The position numbers and the translations under genes are program-made. DNA of 64,000 nucleotides from an uncultured Acidobacteriia bacterium (GTDB taxonomy: Bacteria; Acidobacteriota; Terriglobia; Bryobacterales; Bryobacteraceae), in contig CAIVPR010000121.1 of the NCBI GenBank assembly GCA_903907865.1, forward strand, positions 1 to 64,000, in the 5' to 3' direction. This document shows positions 15,346-24,133 of the stretch, piece after piece; positions within the stretch are counted from its first letter, which is position 1, and each line of letters begins with the position of its first letter. The notes under the pieces are model-generated. The model saw nothing but the letters and a program-made list of their open reading frames with translations, had not been told where the DNA came from and searched no databases.

Positions 15346-16341
15346 ATGCTCATGATCAACGGGAAAACGGCTAACGGGAAGAATGGGCACCCCAACAGAT
15401 GGGTGCCTATCATTGGAAATTGGGAAATTCCGGTATCTGATGAAATGGTCAACGACGCGAAGGATCGCCGTGGACTACGGTTCCTAGGTTCAGGGAAGCG
15501 GGCCTCCGCCCACGGAGAGACGTTTCCAATGGGCTTGGCCGTGAGCAATACGACACTCAGGAATGGCACCTGCGGTGTCGCGGTCCGGTTCTCAGGTTCA
15601 TTTGGGGACACTGAGCAGGCCGCTGGCATAGTGGTTGGGTATCATTCTCCAGACCAGCACTACGTATTCGTCGAATTGGGAGCCAACAAGAGCGCGTACA
15701 CTGTTGGGGAACACGAACCGGGATTCGGCTGGCGACCCATCGCTTCGACTGGTGAGTTGGGGAACTTGAGGGCTGACAGAGACTACGACCTCCACATCTC
15801 GGTGCAAGGCCAAGAATTGAGGATGTTTGTCGACGATGTTCCAGTCATGGAGCAACTCCTGACAAAACCACTTGAGGGGCGACAGGTTGGACTGATCGCC
15901 GCAGGGAACAAGACGGTTTCCTTTTCACGGTTCACCGCCTCGAGCAGCGACCCGAGAGCGTTCGTGGCCATGCAGTTCGCCGAGCCTTACGATACATTCT
16001 TCCGCGATGTCATCAAGGTCCAAGCCATGAAAGCTGGCTACGTACCCTTTCGAATCGACCAACAGGCCGGCCCAGGTATCATCTTTCAGGAAATCCAGCG
16101 CGAGATTGAGCAATCCGATATTGTAATCGCAGAGATCAGCCCCTCCAACCCAAACGTCTTCTACGAGCTGGGTTACGCGCACGCCCTTCACAAACCCACA
16201 ATTCTGCTCGCTCGCCGAGAGACCCAGTTGCCTTTTGACATTAGAAGCTATCGGGTTGTTTTTTATAACGACACCATCGGTGGCAAGACCGAGGTCGAGG
16301 AGAACTTGGCAAGACACTTGGCCGCCATCGCGGGACGTTAG
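15346..16341 (+). CDS. Fusion of a concanavalin-like jelly-roll domain and a nucleoside-deoxyribosyltransferase/TIR-like domain
   Basis: This 331-residue protein has two parts. Residues about 18-198 are beta-rich and resemble LamG/concanavalin-like domains (GNWEIPV, FVELGANKSAYTVGEH, LHISVQGQELRMFVDD, VGLIAAGNKTVSFSRF). Residues about 204-310 have the alternating beta/alpha pattern of nucleoside 2-deoxyribosyltransferase and TIR-like proteins: AFVAMQF, VIAEISPSNPNVFYELGYAHA with candidate catalytic Glu274, and LPFDIRSYRVVFY. Such domains cut N-glycosidic bonds and some serve in NAD-depleting immunity. The ATG at 15346 has a good GGGAG site; ATG 15352 is an alternative. There is no signal peptide, so it is cytoplasmic. 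Function is unknown; a sensor-effector role is inference. Confidence 0.75.
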   Translation: MLMINGKTANGKNGHPNRWVPIIGNWEIPVSDEMVNDAKDRRGLRFLGSGKRASAHGETFPMGLAVSNTTLRNGTCGVAVRFSGSFGDTEQAAGIVVGYHSPDQHYVFVELGANKSAYTVGEHEPGFGWRPIASTGELGNLRADRDYDLHISVQGQELRMFVDDVPVMEQLLTKPLEGRQVGLIAAGNKTVSFSRFTASSSDPRAFVAMQFAEPYDTFFRDVIKVQAMKAGYVPFRIDQQAGPGIIFQEIQREIEQSDIVIAEISPSNPNVFYELGYAHALHKPTILLARRETQLPFDIRSYRVVFYNDTIGGKTEVEENLARHLAAIAGR

Positions 16342-16349
16342 GAGACTGG

Positions 16350-16742
16350 ATGACCATCGAAGTACGGCAAACCGGCACCTCAACATCCGAGGCCGCGATA
16401 CGCGAACACCGGATCGCAATCGACCGCCCGCTGGAAAAAGGCGGCTCCGACGCCGGGCCGATGGGCGGCGAATTGTTCCTCGCCGCGATTGGCGGGTGCT
16501 TCATGAGCAACCTGCTGGCGGCGGTAGTCGCCCGGAAAGCCGACGTTGCCGACGCCCGCGTCACAGTCAATGCGACCGTCTCCGGCACGCCGCCGACGTT
16601 CACCCGGATCGAACTGGCCGTCTCGGCCACCTGCGCCGATCCCGAACTGCTGGCGAAGTTGGTCGAAATCGCGGACCGCGGCTGCATCATGATGAACACC
16701 CTGCGGGGCAAGCTCGACCTCGCGGTCAGGATCGCGGGCTGA
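16350..16742 (+). CDS. OsmC-family peroxidase/redox protein
   Basis: This 130-residue protein has the OsmC fold pattern: an N-terminal beta layer, GPMGGELFLAAIGGCFMSNLLAA carrying the first reactive Cys on the central helix, and DRGCIMMNTLRG carrying the second. OsmC proteins reduce organic hydroperoxides with this Cys pair. The gene starts eight bases after the NDT-like fusion and ends one base before the APC permease start, so it is probably co-transcribed with both. Peroxide defence fits the nearby msrA and AhpD-like genes. Confidence 0.9.
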   Translation: MTIEVRQTGTSTSEAAIREHRIAIDRPLEKGGSDAGPMGGELFLAAIGGCFMSNLLAAVVARKADVADARVTVNATVSGTPPTFTRIELAVSATCADPELLAKLVEIADRGCIMMNTLRGKLDLAVRIAG

Positions 16743-16743
16743 C

Positions 16744-18054
16744 GTGGGTCGCGCCAGCCGCAAGGTCACGCTGGCGCAGCTGGCGATGGCGACCTATCTC
16801 ATGTCGTCCGGGGGACCGTACGGCATCGAGGAGTTGATCGAGCGCTCCGGATACCGGATGGGCGTGCTCCTGCTCGTGCTGGTGCCAGTGCTTTGGAGTT
16901 TTCCCGTCGGCTTGATGGTGGGCGAACTAGGGTCGGCAATTCCCTCCGAAGGCGGGTTCTATGTCTGGGTGCGGCGGGCCTTGGGGCCGTTCTGGGGCTT
17001 CCAGGAGGCGTGGCTTTCGCTGTTCTCCAGCGTTTTCGACATGGCCGTGTACCCGACGCTGTTCGTGCTGTCCCTGGGCAAGCTGTGGCCCCCGGCGACG
17101 GCGGGACACAACGGTTTGTTCATCGGCGCGGCGCTGGTGGCGGCGTGCGTGCTGTGGAACCTGATGGGGGCGCGGGCGGTTGGTGAGGGCTCGCTGGTCG
17201 CCGGGCTGGTGTTGCTGAGCCCGTTCGCGGTGATCATCTCGCTCGCGGTACTGAATCCGGGGGCGGCGACCGGGTTCAAGGCGCATCCGTTGGAACCGCC
17301 GGACTTTCTCGCCGGCCTGCTGGTCGCGATGTGGAACTACATGGGCTGGGACAACGCATCCACCATTGCTGGGGAGGTCGAGAACCCGCGGCGGACGTAT
17401 CCAAACGTGATGGCGGCTGCAATCGGGCTGGCGATGGTGGCCTACGTCGTGCCCGTGGTGGCGATCTGGCATGCCGGGTTCCCGCGCGGGGTCTGGGCGA
17501 CGGGGAGCTGGGTGGAAATCGGCTCGCACATGGGAGGCCAATGGCTCGGGGTGGTGTTGCTGTTGACGACCATGGTCAGCACCATGGGGGCGTTCAATTC
17601 CCTGACACTGTCCTACTCACGGATTCCAGTGGTGATGGCCGAGGACGGGTACCTGCCGACGGCACTTACGAAACGGCTGGCGAACGGCGCGCCGTGGGTC
17701 TCGGTCACGGTCTGCGGCATCGCGTGGACGGCGGCGTTGGGGCTCAGTTTCGACCGCCTGCTGATGCTCGACATCCTGCTTTACGGGGCCAGTCTGGTGT
17801 TGGAGTTTGCGGCTCTGGTGGCGCTGCGGATTCGGGAGCCGGAGTTGCCGAGGCCGTTCCGTGTGCCGGGCGGGATCGTCGGAGCGGTGCTGGTCGGAGT
17901 AGGGCCCACGGTGCTGCTGGTCTGCGCGGGCATCCAGAGTCGCGGCGACAAGCTCGGGGAGTTGAGCGCGGCGGCGGTCGGTGTGGCTGTGATGGCTGCG
18001 GGGGTGGTGTTCTATTTCGTGTCGGATGCGTGGCGGCGGCGCAGTTCCCGATGA
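16744..18054 (+). CDS. APC-superfamily amino acid permease
   Basis: This 436-residue permease has about twelve membrane helices. The N-terminus has the YLMSSGGPYGIEELI segment, where small residues in an unwound helix 1 bind substrate in APC transporters, and helix 3 begins EGGFYVWVRRALGPFWGFQEAW. The WNYMGWDNASTIAGEVENPRRTYP segment is also typical of the family. The start is GTG 16744, one base after the osmC-like stop. The substrate is probably an amino acid or polyamine; the sequence does not settle which. Confidence 0.9.
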   Translation: MGRASRKVTLAQLAMATYLMSSGGPYGIEELIERSGYRMGVLLLVLVPVLWSFPVGLMVGELGSAIPSEGGFYVWVRRALGPFWGFQEAWLSLFSSVFDMAVYPTLFVLSLGKLWPPATAGHNGLFIGAALVAACVLWNLMGARAVGEGSLVAGLVLLSPFAVIISLAVLNPGAATGFKAHPLEPPDFLAGLLVAMWNYMGWDNASTIAGEVENPRRTYPNVMAAAIGLAMVAYVVPVVAIWHAGFPRGVWATGSWVEIGSHMGGQWLGVVLLLTTMVSTMGAFNSLTLSYSRIPVVMAEDGYLPTALTKRLANGAPWVSVTVCGIAWTAALGLSFDRLLMLDILLYGASLVLEFAALVALRIREPELPRPFRVPGGIVGAVLVGVGPTVLLVCAGIQSRGDKLGELSAAAVGVAVMAAGVVFYFVSDAWRRRSSR

Positions 18055-18097
18055 CCCGCCGTTAGGCACTGGCGACTATCCTGTTATTAGTTCCCGC

Positions 18098-19114
18098 ATG
18101 ACCCTAGACCTACTCCACGCCGTGGTTGACGGCGGCTTGCTGTCAGAATCCGAGGCGGAAACCGCCATGCGGTCCCTGTTGGGAGGCGAATCGACACCGG
18201 TCCTGACCGCAGCCTTTTTGACCGCGCTGCGGGTGCGCGGCGAGACGGTCGACGAACTTACCGGTTTCGCCCGGGCAATGCGCTCCCTAGCTTTGACCAT
18301 TCCCATCGATGCCGATTGCAGGCCGGTGATCGACACCTGCGGCACGGGCGGCAATCCGACCGCAGGGTTCAACATCTCCACGATCGCGTCGTTTGTGATC
18401 GCCGGGGCCGGAGTGCGGGTGGCGAAACACGGCAACCGTTCCATTACCAGCCGATCCGGCAGTGCCGACCTGCTCGAAGCGCTGGGGGTCCGCACCGCAG
18501 TCACGCCCGAGGTTGTGGCCCGCTCGATCCGCGACGCCGGGATGGGATTCCTCTTCGCCCCTTCGTTCCACGGCGCGGTGCGGCACGTGCAACCCATCCG
18601 GCTGGAATTGAAATTTCGGACGGCCTTCAACTTCCTTGGGCCGCTGACGAACCCCGCGCGCGCCGAGATCCAGATCGCGGGGACATGGTCCGATGGCGCG
18701 GCTGCGAAGATTGCCGGGGCGCTGGCCCGCCTCGGCCTTGAGCGGGGTTTCGTGGTGCACGGCTCGGACGGCATGGGCGAGGTCACGCTGACCGGGCCGT
18801 CCACAGTGTTTTCAGTTCAACGGGGGCAGGTGGAACAACTCACGGTCGAGCCGGAGGACTTCGGCTTCCCTCGACGCCCTCTGGATTTGATCCGGGGTGG
18901 CGACGTGGCCTACAACCACGCGTTGGCGTTGGCGATCCTGGAAGGTTCGGAACATGGGCCGCCGCGCGAGATCGTCCTTGTCAACGCTGCAGTGGCGTTG
19001 GTGGCGGCAGGCCGGGCGGGGGATTGGAAGTCGGGTGTGGAGATGGCCGCGCACTCGCTCGATTCCGGCGGCGCGCTGGCGCGCTTGGAATTGCTCCGCA
19101 AGGCGACCAATTAA
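18098..19114 (+). CDS. trpD: Anthranilate phosphoribosyltransferase
   Basis: This 338-residue enzyme joins anthranilate and PRPP in tryptophan synthesis. The motifs are intact: DTCGTGGNPTAGFNIST for pyrophosphate binding, KHGNRSITSRSGSADLLEALG and FAPSFHGAVRHVQPIR for anthranilate, and the FNFLGPLTNPAR signature. The start at 18098 avoids the overlapping tail of the permease; a frame to 18026 is open but less likely. TTATTA ends eight bases before the ATG and may be its -10. No other trp gene is in the window, so trpD is separated from the rest of the pathway here. Confidence 0.95.
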   Translation: MTLDLLHAVVDGGLLSESEAETAMRSLLGGESTPVLTAAFLTALRVRGETVDELTGFARAMRSLALTIPIDADCRPVIDTCGTGGNPTAGFNISTIASFVIAGAGVRVAKHGNRSITSRSGSADLLEALGVRTAVTPEVVARSIRDAGMGFLFAPSFHGAVRHVQPIRLELKFRTAFNFLGPLTNPARAEIQIAGTWSDGAAAKIAGALARLGLERGFVVHGSDGMGEVTLTGPSTVFSVQRGQVEQLTVEPEDFGFPRRPLDLIRGGDVAYNHALALAILEGSEHGPPREIVLVNAAVALVAAGRAGDWKSGVEMAAHSLDSGGALARLELLRKATN

Positions 19115-19147
19115 CGCTACACTGCTGAAGAGGGATCAGCAACCGCA

Positions 19148-19465
19148 ATGCGCGTCAGAATCCGCCTTGGAAGCGGACCGGTCGTCACCCAGAAGCCTGG
19201 CAAGAACAGCCGGGCGGCCATGCTGTCCGCGAGCTTGCTCACCATGGGCGCGATCTGCCTGGTTTCCATGGGGCTGTGGCGGGCGGCGGGGGATCTCGAC
19301 CTTGCCGGCGGATTCCTGTTCACGGACGGGATTCTTTCGCACTACCAAGTCTGGTTCGCGGCCGCAGGCGTGGTGCAGTACACCGCGTGGTGGTTGAACG
19401 AACATGCCAAGGCCGCCAACGCGGTGCCGACCGAATCCTCGCCGGAGCCGCAGGTCAAGGCCTGA
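19148..19465 (+). CDS. Small membrane protein of unknown function
   Basis: This 105-residue protein has a basic N-terminus (RVRIRLGSG), two hydrophobic segments at about 25-45 and 60-82, and a polar tail rich in Glu/Pro. The start ATG 19148 is preceded by AGAGGGA; TACACT further upstream may be its promoter. I recognise no family. It lies 33 bases after trpD and is followed after ten bases by an intergenic repeat copy. Confidence 0.6.
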   Translation: MRVRIRLGSGPVVTQKPGKNSRAAMLSASLLTMGAICLVSMGLWRAAGDLDLAGGFLFTDGILSHYQVWFAAAGVVQYTAWWLNEHAKAANAVPTESSPEPQVKA

Positions 19466-19475
19466 GTAAGAAGGG

Positions 19476-19562
19476 CACTCCCTTGCGGTCGCGGCTCGGT
19501 CACATGTTGATTCTGCCGAGCTGGGAACCGAAATGCGCCCAGGCACGGCCAACTCCCGTTTC
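19476..19562. repeat. Palindromic intergenic repeat, copy 2
   Basis: The core CACTCCCTTGCGGTCGCGGC is followed by CTCGGTCACATG and a CTGCCGAGC return arm. It continues with GGGAACCGAA and AACTCCCGTTTC, which match the right flank of copy 4. It begins ten bases after the stop of the preceding membrane-protein gene. Confidence 0.65.
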
Positions 19563-19680
19563 GGGAATCAAAGGCCTCCCAGCCGAGGCTGGGCACCAAT
19601 TGCAACTCAATTTTTGAGGTTCCACGAAGCGGGTGATATCCTCAAATCAGGTCCGCAGTCTGGCCCGCCAGGCCCGCCTC

Positions 19681-20466
19681 ATGCGATACGACGTTCCCTA
19701 CCGCGGTCGAAATTCGATGCTTTCCCTGCCGTTCCCGAGCGGCGTGAAGGCCTTGGTCCTCACGAATATTGCGGTCTACATCGTCTATTTCTTCGGCTCC
19801 CTGATCGCGGACAGGCCCATCTTCGAGTCCCTGCAACTGGTGCCCATCGACGTGGCCTACCGGTTCGAGATCTGGCAGCTTGTGACCTACATGTTCCTGC
19901 ACAGCCTGCAGAGCTTTTGGCACATCCTCTTCAACATGTTGACGCTGTGGATGTTCGGCACGCCACTGGAGCAGACGTGGGGCACCAAACGGTTCGTGCA
20001 GTATTACTTCGTGTGCGGCATCGGCGCGGGCTTCTGCGTTGTGGCGATGAACATGCTGTTCGGCGACCCCCGGCAACACGTTCTCGGGGCCTCCGGCGCG
20101 ATTTACGGCCTCCTTCTGGCCTACGGAATGCTTTTTCCCGACCAGCAGGTGCTCTTTTCATTCCTGTTTCCCATCAAAGCCAAATACATGGTGATGATCA
20201 TGGGCGGCATCGCGTTCCTGAGTTCCTTCCAGACGGGTGGCACCGTGAGCAACCTGGCGCACCTTGGGGGCATGCTGTTTGGTTTCCTCTACATTCGGAC
20301 GCAGTTCGGAGGTCGGAGGCGTCGGACGAGTCCGGGCATGCGTGGCGGCGCGGGCGGTTTCGATCTTGGTCGGATGTGGCGGGACTACAAACTGCAGCGT
20401 GCCAAGAAAAAGTTCCAAGTCTACATGCGGAAGCACGATTCCGGCCGCGGGCCATGGGTGAACTGA
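19681..20466 (+). CDS. Rhomboid-family intramembrane serine protease
   Basis: This 261-residue protein has six predicted membrane helices. The catalytic Ser lies in GASGAIYGLL (Ser near 139) and the catalytic His in NLAHLGGM (near 194), with WHILFNMLTLWMFG as the family's loop/helix 2 motif. It cleaves membrane helices of unknown substrates. The start at 19681 (MRYDVPYRGR) was chosen over one at 19633, whose extra residues are unlike the family. The C-terminal 60 residues are basic and cytosolic. No partner gene is evident. Confidence 0.92.
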   Translation: MRYDVPYRGRNSMLSLPFPSGVKALVLTNIAVYIVYFFGSLIADRPIFESLQLVPIDVAYRFEIWQLVTYMFLHSLQSFWHILFNMLTLWMFGTPLEQTWGTKRFVQYYFVCGIGAGFCVVAMNMLFGDPRQHVLGASGAIYGLLLAYGMLFPDQQVLFSFLFPIKAKYMVMIMGGIAFLSSFQTGGTVSNLAHLGGMLFGFLYIRTQFGGRRRRTSPGMRGGAGGFDLGRMWRDYKLQRAKKKFQVYMRKHDSGRGPWVN

Positions 20467-20552
20467 GTGAGCCCGATTGATCGGGGTAACCCCGGTTCGT
20501 CCCGCGCCGTCCACCGTCTTCCCTTATTATTGGTTTGCAGGAGTCTCGCAGC

Positions 20553-21701
20553 ATGAAAACATGGATCGCAATCCCCGCCCTCGCAATCGGCATGGCGCTG
20601 GGCGCATGGGTGGATCTCAAGGCGCAGGAAGGCCCACAGCAGCAGGGCAGTGAAACGGTGGCCCGGCCGCGTAAGAAGGCCGATTCAAAGTCGAACCCCG
20701 ACAACGCCCAGCCCGCCGACCTGCCCAAAATCCCCTCCAAGCTTTCGGAAAAAGCGCGCGCCAACGAGGATGCCACCACCGCCGACGTCAGTTTCCGCGC
20801 CGACGCCAACGTAGTCAACATCGGTGTATCCGTCCTCGACAACAACGGAAACCCCATCCCCAACATCCCCAAAGGCAACTTCCGCATCCTTGAGGACAAC
20901 ACGCCCCAGACCCTGACCCAGTACTCGATCGAGCAGGCTCCCATGACCGTCGCCCTCGTGATCGAGTTCAGCGCCCGCTACCAGAGCTATTGGAGCCAAG
21001 GGTGGCGCGAAACCCTGAATGCCGCCTATGGTTTTGTTCAAACCCTCCGGCCCGACGACTACCTGGCCATCATCGCCTACGACCTCCGCACCGAAATCCT
21101 CACCGATTTCACCAACGACAAGGGCAAGATCTCCGAGGGGCTGCAGCGGCTGCGCATCCCCGGCTTCTCCGAAAGCAACATGTTCGACGCCATCACCGAC
21201 ACCGCCGACCGCATGTCGAAGATCGAGGGCCGCAAGGCCATCGTCCTGATCACCTCGGGCATCGACACCTTCAGCAAGCTGACCTACGACAAGACCCGCA
21301 AGCAGCTCCAGGAGTCCGACGTGCCGATCTACCCCATCGGAATTCTGCAACTGGCGCGCCAGATGGCCGAAGCCCGCGGCGCCAACACGATCGACTTCCT
21401 CCAGGGCGACAACGAACTCCGCACCTTCGCCAAGGAGACCGGTGGCCAGGCATTCTTCCCCCGGTTCATGGCCGAGATGCCCAATGCCTTCTACAAGATC
21501 AACCAGGCGCTGCGCACCCAGTACTCGCTGGGCTACACGCCGACCAACCAGGCCAAGGACGGCAAGTTCCGCAAGATTACGGTGCAACTGGTCAACCCCG
21601 CCACCAACGAACCCCTCCGCGTCACCGACCAGAAGGGCAAGCCGATCAAGTACCAGATCGTCGCCAAGGCCGGGTACAAGGCCCCGCTGCCGGTCCAATG
21701 A
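20553..21701 (+). CDS. Secreted VWFA-related protein of the acidobacterial type
   Basis: This 382-residue protein has a signal peptide (about 1-25, ending LKAQ) and a charged linker, then a von Willebrand factor A-like domain at about 75-330. The start with FRADANVVNIGVSVLDNNGNPI and IPKGNFRILEDN, and the end with LRTQYSLGYTPTNQAKDGKFRKI, are typical of the acidobacterial VWFA-related family. The metal-binding MIDAS is altered: the expected DxSxS reads EFSARYQS. Role is unknown; such proteins occur in many copies in Acidobacteria. AGGAG ends nine bases before the ATG. The next gene is a receiver-only protein. Confidence 0.9.
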   Translation: MKTWIAIPALAIGMALGAWVDLKAQEGPQQQGSETVARPRKKADSKSNPDNAQPADLPKIPSKLSEKARANEDATTADVSFRADANVVNIGVSVLDNNGNPIPNIPKGNFRILEDNTPQTLTQYSIEQAPMTVALVIEFSARYQSYWSQGWRETLNAAYGFVQTLRPDDYLAIIAYDLRTEILTDFTNDKGKISEGLQRLRIPGFSESNMFDAITDTADRMSKIEGRKAIVLITSGIDTFSKLTYDKTRKQLQESDVPIYPIGILQLARQMAEARGANTIDFLQGDNELRTFAKETGGQAFFPRFMAEMPNAFYKINQALRTQYSLGYTPTNQAKDGKFRKITVQLVNPATNEPLRVTDQKGKPIKYQIVAKAGYKAPLPVQ

Positions 21702-21804
21702 GGGCTTCAAGGATAGGCGCATCGGGCCCCGGAAGTCAAGAACTCGATTCGCCTTCGTTTCAGAGAGATGCAGGGCTGTTGACAGTCGAATGAAAGGGCT
21801 GGTA

Positions 21805-22302
21805 ATGTCAACGAGTCCCTGCATGAAGAAAGATCCCGCGGCACCTGTTCGAATCCTCCTCGTTGACGACAACGGCCATGGCCTGGTAGCCCGCCGCATG
21901 ATCCTGCAAGCCCAAAACTACTCGGTCGAGGCCACTTCCACCGGCACCCAGGCTTGGGAGTCCTTCCAAGCTGCGGCCCTCGCTGGCACCGGTTTCGACA
22001 TCGTGATTGCCGACTACAAGATGGGCGACGACATGGACGGGCTGGAGTTGATCCGCCGCATCCGCGATTTCGACAACGCGGCACCCATCCCGACGCGAAT
22101 CATCCTGTTGACCGCGCACGCCGACTATCTCGGCATACCGGACTCGGAGACGGGCGCCAACGCCGTGATTCCGAAGACCAACACCGAGGTGCCGGAGCTG
22201 ATCCGAACGGTGAAGAAGCTCGCAGTCCATCCTCCCCGCCGCCGCCCGCCAACCTCCGTCCCCCGTCCGCCAAAGGCGGTCCGAAAGTCAGAATCCGCGT
22301 GA
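21805..22302 (+). CDS. Single-domain response regulator (receiver)
   Basis: This 165-residue receiver protein has the acidic pair in ILLVDDNGHG, the phospho-acceptor Asp in VIADYKMGDD, a Thr in LLTAHAD and the Lys of IPKTNTE. After the receiver (about 12-135) there is only a Pro/Arg-rich tail and no DNA-binding or enzymatic output, so it may act by protein contact as CheY does. The start at ATG 21805 is six bases after AAGGG; ATG 21790 and 21823 are alternatives. The stop overlaps the GTG of the GH3 gene. No cognate kinase is nearby. Confidence 0.82.
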   Translation: MSTSPCMKKDPAAPVRILLVDDNGHGLVARRMILQAQNYSVEATSTGTQAWESFQAAALAGTGFDIVIADYKMGDDMDGLELIRRIRDFDNAAPIPTRIILLTAHADYLGIPDSETGANAVIPKTNTEVPELIRTVKKLAVHPPRRRPPTSVPRPPKAVRKSESA

Positions 22303-24113
22303 GCCGGCCGGGCCTCTTGCCGATGGCCGGCTTCGCCCTTTTTGGAGCGATGCTGGTGGCTGCACCGGCGAAGAAGCCCGTAGTACACGCCTCCCCGTCC
22401 GCCCAGAGGAAGCCTGCCGTCGGGAAGGTCGCCCCAATGGCCGACGAGGAGGCCGTCAGCCACTGGCTGAAATCCCTCACGCCGCGCGAGAAGGTGGCAC
22501 AACTGGTGATGGTCCAATTCAGCGGATTCACGCCACGGCCAAAGTCCAGGGAGGCTCGCAAGTTCGCCCAACTCACGAGCTTCGAACATGTCGGCGGACT
22601 CGTCCTGATCAACGGCCCTGCCGGACGCCCCAACGCCCCGGATGTCGCAGCCCTCCTCAACCGCCTCCAGAAGACCGCCAAAGTCCCGTACCTCGTAGCT
22701 GGCGACTTCGAGCGCGGCCTCTCCATGCGCATCGACGGCACCACCATTTTTCCCAGCGCCATGGCCTTCACCGCGACTGGCGACCACGCCTTGGCCCGAG
22801 CCGAAGGCATGGTGACCGCGAAGGAGGCACGCGCGCTCGGCTTCCATTGGATCTTCTCGCCCGACGCGGACGTCAACAACAACCCCGACAACCCCATCAT
22901 CAACACGCGCTCGTTCGGAGAGGACCCTGCCGAGGTCTCCCGGATGGTTTCGGCCTTCATCGAAGGCGCGCATGCCATTCCGGGCCCCCGGGTGATGGTT
23001 ACGGCCAAACATTTTCCCGGCCATGGCGACACTTCTACGGACACCCACCAGAACCTGGCGGTGATCCCGGGCGACCGCCCGCGCCTCGAGAAGATCGAAT
23101 GGGCTCCGTTCCGGTCGGCGATCAACGCGGGGGTGGACGCCGTGATGACGGGCCACTTGGCCGTCCCGGCCTTGGACGCCCCGGGGCTTCCTGCCACGCT
23201 TTCGACGAAGATCGTCAACGGCACGCTCCGGGGCGACCTTGGCTTCCAGGGGATCGTGGTTACCGACGCGCTGCAAATGACCGGGTTGTCGCAGGACTTC
23301 GCTAGCGGCGAGGCGTCCGTCCGGGCGCTTGAGGCCGGTGCGGACGTCCTGCTGATGCCATCGGATGCCACTGCCGCCATCAACGCTGTGGTCGCCGCGA
23401 TTCGCAGCGGTCGGTTGACCCAGAAACGCATCGACACAAGCTTGCAGCGGGTACTTATGGCAAAGGCGAAGGCGGGCCTGGGCAACCCGCGGGTTGTGGA
23501 CATCGGCGGCATTCCCGCGACGGTGGATACGGCGGAAAACGATGCCTTGGCGGAGAAAGTGGCGGAGCGGTCGGTCACCCTCGTGCGCAATCAGGTCGGT
23601 CTGCTGCCCTTGCGGACGGCTGGTGGCCCGGAAACTGCGTTCTATATCTTGGCGGAGAACCGGAAGGGGGTCGAGGGCCAAGCTATGGCGGCGGAACTGC
23701 GACGGCGGGTGCCCGCCGCGATCGTGATTCAGGTTGACGCCAAAATGTCGGATACCGAGCTGGATGCCGCGACCGTCCAAGGCTCGACGGCTGCGCGTTA
23801 CGTTGTGGCGGCGTTTGCGTCGGTGGCGGCATTCAAGGGGAATCCGCCGCTCGGGGGTTCCTTGCCCCGGCTCGTCCAGAGCCTGATAGTCGGGAAGAAG
23901 CCCGTGGCGCTGGTCGCGATGGGCAATCCATACCTGCTGCGGAACTTCCCGGAGGTGGCGGCTTACCTCACGACGTACAGCACTGTACCCCCGTCGGAGG
24001 TCGCGGTCGTGAAGGCGCTTTTCGGCGAGATTCCAGTCACGGGCAAGCTCCCGGTGACCATCCCCGGGTTGGCCAAATACGGCGATGGCATTGCGCTTCC
24101 GAAGCGGCCTTAG
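22299..24113 (+). CDS. Glycoside hydrolase family 3, beta-N-acetylglucosaminidase-like, secreted
   Basis: This 604-residue protein starts at GTG 22299, overlapping the receiver gene's stop. A signal-like hydrophobic segment (GLLPMAGFALFGAMLVAAP) is followed by a linker and the GH3 barrel. The KHFPGHGDTSTDTH loop near 237 supplies the Asp-His acid/base of NagZ-type enzymes, and the nucleophile Asp lies in IVVTDALQM near 323. A second alpha/beta domain occupies about 420-604. It likely acts on N-acetylglucosamine-containing wall fragments or chitooligosaccharides outside the cytoplasm; the exact substrate is inferred from the dyad motif. Confidence 0.9.
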   Translation: MSRPGLLPMAGFALFGAMLVAAPAKKPVVHASPSAQRKPAVGKVAPMADEEAVSHWLKSLTPREKVAQLVMVQFSGFTPRPKSREARKFAQLTSFEHVGGLVLINGPAGRPNAPDVAALLNRLQKTAKVPYLVAGDFERGLSMRIDGTTIFPSAMAFTATGDHALARAEGMVTAKEARALGFHWIFSPDADVNNNPDNPIINTRSFGEDPAEVSRMVSAFIEGAHAIPGPRVMVTAKHFPGHGDTSTDTHQNLAVIPGDRPRLEKIEWAPFRSAINAGVDAVMTGHLAVPALDAPGLPATLSTKIVNGTLRGDLGFQGIVVTDALQMTGLSQDFASGEASVRALEAGADVLLMPSDATAAINAVVAAIRSGRLTQKRIDTSLQRVLMAKAKAGLGNPRVVDIGGIPATVDTAENDALAEKVAERSVTLVRNQVGLLPLRTAGGPETAFYILAENRKGVEGQAMAAELRRRVPAAIVIQVDAKMSDTELDAATVQGSTAARYVVAAFASVAAFKGNPPLGGSLPRLVQSLIVGKKPVALVAMGNPYLLRNFPEVAAYLTTYSTVPPSEVAVVKALFGEIPVTGKLPVTIPGLAKYGDGIALPKRP

Positions 24114-24133
24114 CCAGCGGCGGCAAATTTTCT

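Noticed and set aside
20685-21899. Long minus-strand open frame (about 400 codons) opposite the VWFA gene
   Set aside because: Composition is that of a high-GC antisense shadow (Val/Gly/Asp-rich repeats without motifs); the plus strand encodes a clear protein.
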